Part shown: positions 7,582 to 9,466 of the stretch, one piece after another | Position numbering within the stretch: position 1 is the stretch's first letter | Layout: each line of letters opens with the position of its first letter | DNA from: Firmicutes bacterium CAG:170 | GTDB taxonomy: Bacteria > Bacillota > Clostridia > Oscillospirales > Oscillospiraceae | Length of the DNA: 9,466 nucleotides | Assembly (NCBI GenBank): GCA_000436735.1 | Contig: FR887087.1 | Coordinates: forward strand, 2,703-12,168 | Direction: 5' to 3' | The notes under the pieces: model-generated | What the model saw: the letters and a program-made list of their open reading frames with translations, nothing else | What the model was told of the DNA's origin: nothing | The model's database searches: none | Position numbers and translations under genes: made by a program

Positions 7582-8028
7582 TTACCGTCCGCCTTCATAG
7601 ATCTCATAGATTTTTTCCATAGCCGTCTGCACATCAAAGCCGGACTTCATCAGCCTTGCCGCATATTCCTCCGAATGCTCCCGCTTTGCCGCGCAGATCG
7701 CGCGCACCCATGCCGCCTTATTTTCTAACGGCAGCGGCTGGATCAGCTCTGTCAGGAATACGTCCTTGGGAACTCTGTCGGAGATCACACAGGGAAGGCC
7801 GTTGGACTGCACCTCAACGATAGACAGCGGCATTCCCTCATACAGCGACGGAAGCGCAAAGGCATCCATCGCATTCAGGTAGTCCGGCACATTGCGCACA
7901 TTGCCGGTCATGCGGACATACTCCTCAAGACCCAGCTCACGGATCTTACGCTCCAGCATCGGGCGGTCATCGCCCTCGCCCAGCAGCAGAAGGTATGCGT
8001 CCGGACGCTCTTTCAGGATCTCGGGCAT
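7582..8028 (-). CDS. C-terminal fragment of a frameshifted EpsF-like GT4 (donor domain)
   Basis: This frame continues the upstream fragment after a 31-bp duplication shifts the reading frame. It begins MPEILKERPDAYLLLLGEGD and carries most of the donor domain: LGEGDDRPMLE, then SLYEGMPLSIVE with the EX7E pair E64 and E72, then SNGLPCVISD. It lacks the acceptor domain and the phosphate-binding loop, so alone (148 residues) it should not act as a transferase. The ATG at 8028 is the Met of LMPEI in the second repeat copy; a GGAG three bases before it, present only in that copy, could allow some re-initiation, though the spacing is short. Removing 31 bp would join both parts into one 372-residue GT4, a normal family length. 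Either a real pseudogene or an assembly error; the latter seems somewhat more likely. Confidence 0.8.
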   Translation of the reverse strand: MPEILKERPDAYLLLLGEGDDRPMLERKIRELGLEEYVRMTGNVRNVPDYLNAMDAFALPSLYEGMPLSIVEVQSNGLPCVISDRVPKDVFLTELIQPLPLENKAAWVRAICAAKREHSEEYAARLMKSGFDVQTAMEKIYEIYEGGR

Positions 8029-8731
8029 CAGCTCCAGCAGGAATCGGGATCTCGGGCATCAGGTCGAGCAGGAATCCCTGATTTTTGACCGCAGCGAGAT
8101 GTCCGGCGTGTCCGATAAGGAATCTGCCATCCAGCCCCAGCTCTTTCCGGAATGCTACACGCCGTTCCGCGTTGAACGCAAAGCCTTGTGTATCGATACC
8201 ATTGAGGATCAATTTCCCACTTTTTTGAAATCTCCGTCTGCCATACAGCCTTTCCCCTGCCTTTACGCCGCATGCCACATCGTCGGTCGCACAGGTGAGA
8301 ATCATGAAACGCATCACCGCTTCGTACAGACGCACCTTTATGCTGCGTCTCTCCGCCAATGCGGAATGCGCATGGGCGATGCGCACCGGCACGCCATCCA
8401 GCCTCCCAGCCAGCATGGCCCAGCCGATATTGAACATCGTGTGCGCATGAATCACGTCATAGTGATAGGTTCGGATAAGCTGTTTCAGCTCCCGCAGATA
8501 ACCGCTGTAGCTTTCGGATGGCTGCGGAAAATGAAACACCCTACATCCGCATGCCGTCAGCTCCGGCTCATAGGCACCCGTTTCGCTGCCAAAGACGACG
8601 TAATGAACGGTGTATTTCTGCGGATCTGCATAAAAACCGATATCCGCCGCGACCTTTTCCGCACCGCCGATGCGAAGAGAACCCGCAATAATCAGGACGC
8701 GGGTCGTTTCTTTAGAAGTATTTTTCATCAT
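7967..8731 (-). CDS. N-terminal fragment of a frameshifted EpsF-like GT4 (acceptor domain)
   Basis: Resembles EpsF-type GT4 enzymes of exopolysaccharide loci: SLRIGGAEKVAADI near the N-terminus, VIHAHTMFNIGWAMLAGRL, VPVRIAHAHSALAE, then IGHAGHLAAVKNQGFLLDL. Native sequence ends at residue 228 (LMPEI); residues 229-254 are an out-of-frame tail created by the 31-bp duplication at 8016-8076. The product therefore has the acceptor domain and the first donor-domain loop but no EX7E motif. One more oddity: in that loop H211 stands where many GT4 enzymes have the phosphate-binding Arg, while K216 is kept. The start overlaps the upstream GT2 stop (ATGA at 8731-8728). A second in-frame ATG directly follows and is better spaced from AAGG, so the true start may be 8728. 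As written the gene is broken; its role in the locus would be to add one sugar to the repeat unit. Confidence 0.82.
   Translation of the reverse strand: MMKNTSKETTRVLIIAGSLRIGGAEKVAADIGFYADPQKYTVHYVVFGSETGAYEPELTACGCRVFHFPQPSESYSGYLRELKQLIRTYHYDVIHAHTMFNIGWAMLAGRLDGVPVRIAHAHSALAERRSIKVRLYEAVMRFMILTCATDDVACGVKAGERLYGRRRFQKSGKLILNGIDTQGFAFNAERRVAFRKELGLDGRFLIGHAGHLAAVKNQGFLLDLMPEIPIPAGADARDPERASGRIPSAAGRGR
8016..8076. repeat. Imperfect direct tandem duplication, 31-bp period, disrupting a GT4
   Basis: Two 30-base copies, 8016-8045 and 8047-8076, lie head to tail with one base between and match at 28 of 30 positions. They differ only at 8032/8063 and 8035/8066 (C versus G). In the gene's frame these are third codon positions: CTC versus CTG (both Leu) and GAC versus GAG (Asp versus Glu). 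Because 31 is not a multiple of three, the repeat shifts the frame and splits the GT4. Confidence 0.95.
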
Positions 8732-9466
8732 CCTGCCTTATAGCGCACGAGCATATCCAGCATAAATGTCCAACTCAATTGGATTGGAAGCGCGATCCCC
8801 CGGCATTTCCAGCCGACCGGCCGAACCTTTTCCGCGCGGTACAGCTTGCATATCCTGCGGATCTCCTGCCGCCGCTGCTTCGCGGAATACTCAAATTTCA
8901 GCAGCTCCTTGCAGCTGGAATAGGCACTCCGATAGGTCATCCACGAAAGCGCCGCCTCATAGCATCTCGCTACCTCCGGCGAATGCTCCGCAGCGCGGCA
9001 GGCCGCATACATCCGGCGGTTGACCTCCATCAGCTGCTCTGTCAAATAGGGACGGGCCTTGCGGGAAAGCGAGTTCGTATCGTCCGTATCCACGAAATAA
9101 AGAACTTCTTTGATCGATCTTAGGCTTTGAATATGCATGGCATATTCAAACAGGAGGCACTGATCCTCGCCAATTGCCAGACTATCCTGGAAACGCAGAC
9201 TATGCTGCCGCAGGATCTCGGATTTGAAGCATTTGGAGACCATCGAGCTGAACAGATATCGCTGCATTGCCTCCGCAATTCTTCTTGCGATATTCAATTC
9301 CTCAGCTTCCCGGTAAGCGCCCGTGATCCACTTTTTTTCTCCCATTCCGGTGCTTTCTGCTCCAAATATCAGCAGATCTGGATGCGTTTCAGAAACAGCG
9401 CGATTGATCGTCTCAAGATATGTTTCTGCCACATAATCATCGCTGTCCACAAACAGGATATATTCA
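8728..9466 (-). CDS. Glycosyltransferase family 2, 5' end missing at the window edge
   Basis: The frame is open to the right edge. The first full codons in the window read EYILFVDSDDYVAETYLE, the DXD region of a GT2, so about 80-90 residues holding the SVIVP-YN and DDGS motifs lie outside. The GTG at 9450 is simply the Val of FVDSDD, not a start. Later, IGEDQCLLFEY matches the downstream E-D region. The C-terminal part is basic and tyrosine-rich, and PDLLIFGAES echoes PDMLIFGMSF in the second GT2 (5354-4374), so the two share an EpsJ/CpsJ-like layout. It probably adds a sugar to the repeat unit. The stop overlaps the start of the broken GT4 as ATGA. Nothing in the visible part suggests damage; the exact sugar is unknown. 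Confidence 0.93.
   Translation of the reverse strand, partial: EYILFVDSDDYVAETYLETINRAVSETHPDLLIFGAESTGMGEKKWITGAYREAEELNIARRIAEAMQRYLFSSMVSKCFKSEILRQHSLRFQDSLAIGEDQCLLFEYAMHIQSLRSIKEVLYFVDTDDTNSLSRKARPYLTEQLMEVNRRMYAACRAAEHSPEVARCYEAALSWMTYRSAYSSCKELLKFEYSAKQRRQEIRRICKLYRAEKVRPVGWKCRGIALPIQLSWTFMLDMLVRYKAG

Noticed and set aside
6209..7600. A 463-codon open frame on the plus strand
   Set aside because: It lies opposite the GT4 and polymerase genes, is rich in His, Arg and Gln with no recognisable motifs, and crosses a gene junction. The minus-strand genes carry clear catalytic motifs, so this is an antisense shadow.
1..9466. Promoters, terminators, riboswitches, RNA genes, CRISPR arrays or insertion sequences
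   Set aside because: Genes abut or overlap at every junction, leaving no intergenic region over 9 bp. No convincing -35/-10 pair, stem with T-run, repeat-spacer array or transposase sequence was found by eye.

Overview
The window is the inside of one surface-polysaccharide (capsule or exopolysaccharide) locus, with every gene on the minus strand, so transcription runs from high to low coordinates. The protein types (an EpsG-like polymerase, an EpsF-like glycosyltransferase, a Stealth phosphotransferase), the AAGGA/GGAG ribosome binding sites and the moderately GC-rich coding sequence suggest a Bacillota organism, probably a gut-type Clostridia. That placement is inference; there is no rRNA or marker gene here.

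In transcription order: a family 2 glycosyltransferase whose 5' end lies beyond the right edge (9466-8728); a GT4 glycosyltransferase broken by a 31-bp imperfect tandem duplication (8731-7582); an intact GT4 (7579-6467); an EpsG/Wzy-like membrane polymerase (6466-5351); a second GT2 (5354-4374); a Wzx-type flippase (4377-2866); a membrane O-acyltransferase (2869-1811); a Stealth-family sugar-phosphate transferase (1801-800); and a GT4 whose 3' end runs off the left edge (803-1). No intergenic space exceeds 9 bp. Five of the eight junctions are ATGA stop/start overlaps, so this looks like one transcript with translational coupling. No promoter, terminator, RNA gene, CRISPR array or insertion sequence was seen.

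Together the genes describe a Wzx/Wzy-dependent pathway: glycosyltransferases build a lipid-linked repeat unit on the inner face of the membrane, the acyltransferase and Stealth protein would add acyl and sugar-phosphate groups, the flippase exports the unit and the EpsG-like protein polymerises it. The initiating phosphoglycosyltransferase, chain-length regulators and nucleotide-sugar genes are not here and probably lie outside the window.

The best observation is the 31-bp duplication. Its two copies differ only at two third-codon positions, which points to a merger of two alleles (strain mixture in an assembly, or recombination between strains) rather than ordinary slippage followed by decay. 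I found no wholly new system; the rest is a well-recognised type of locus with some odd details.
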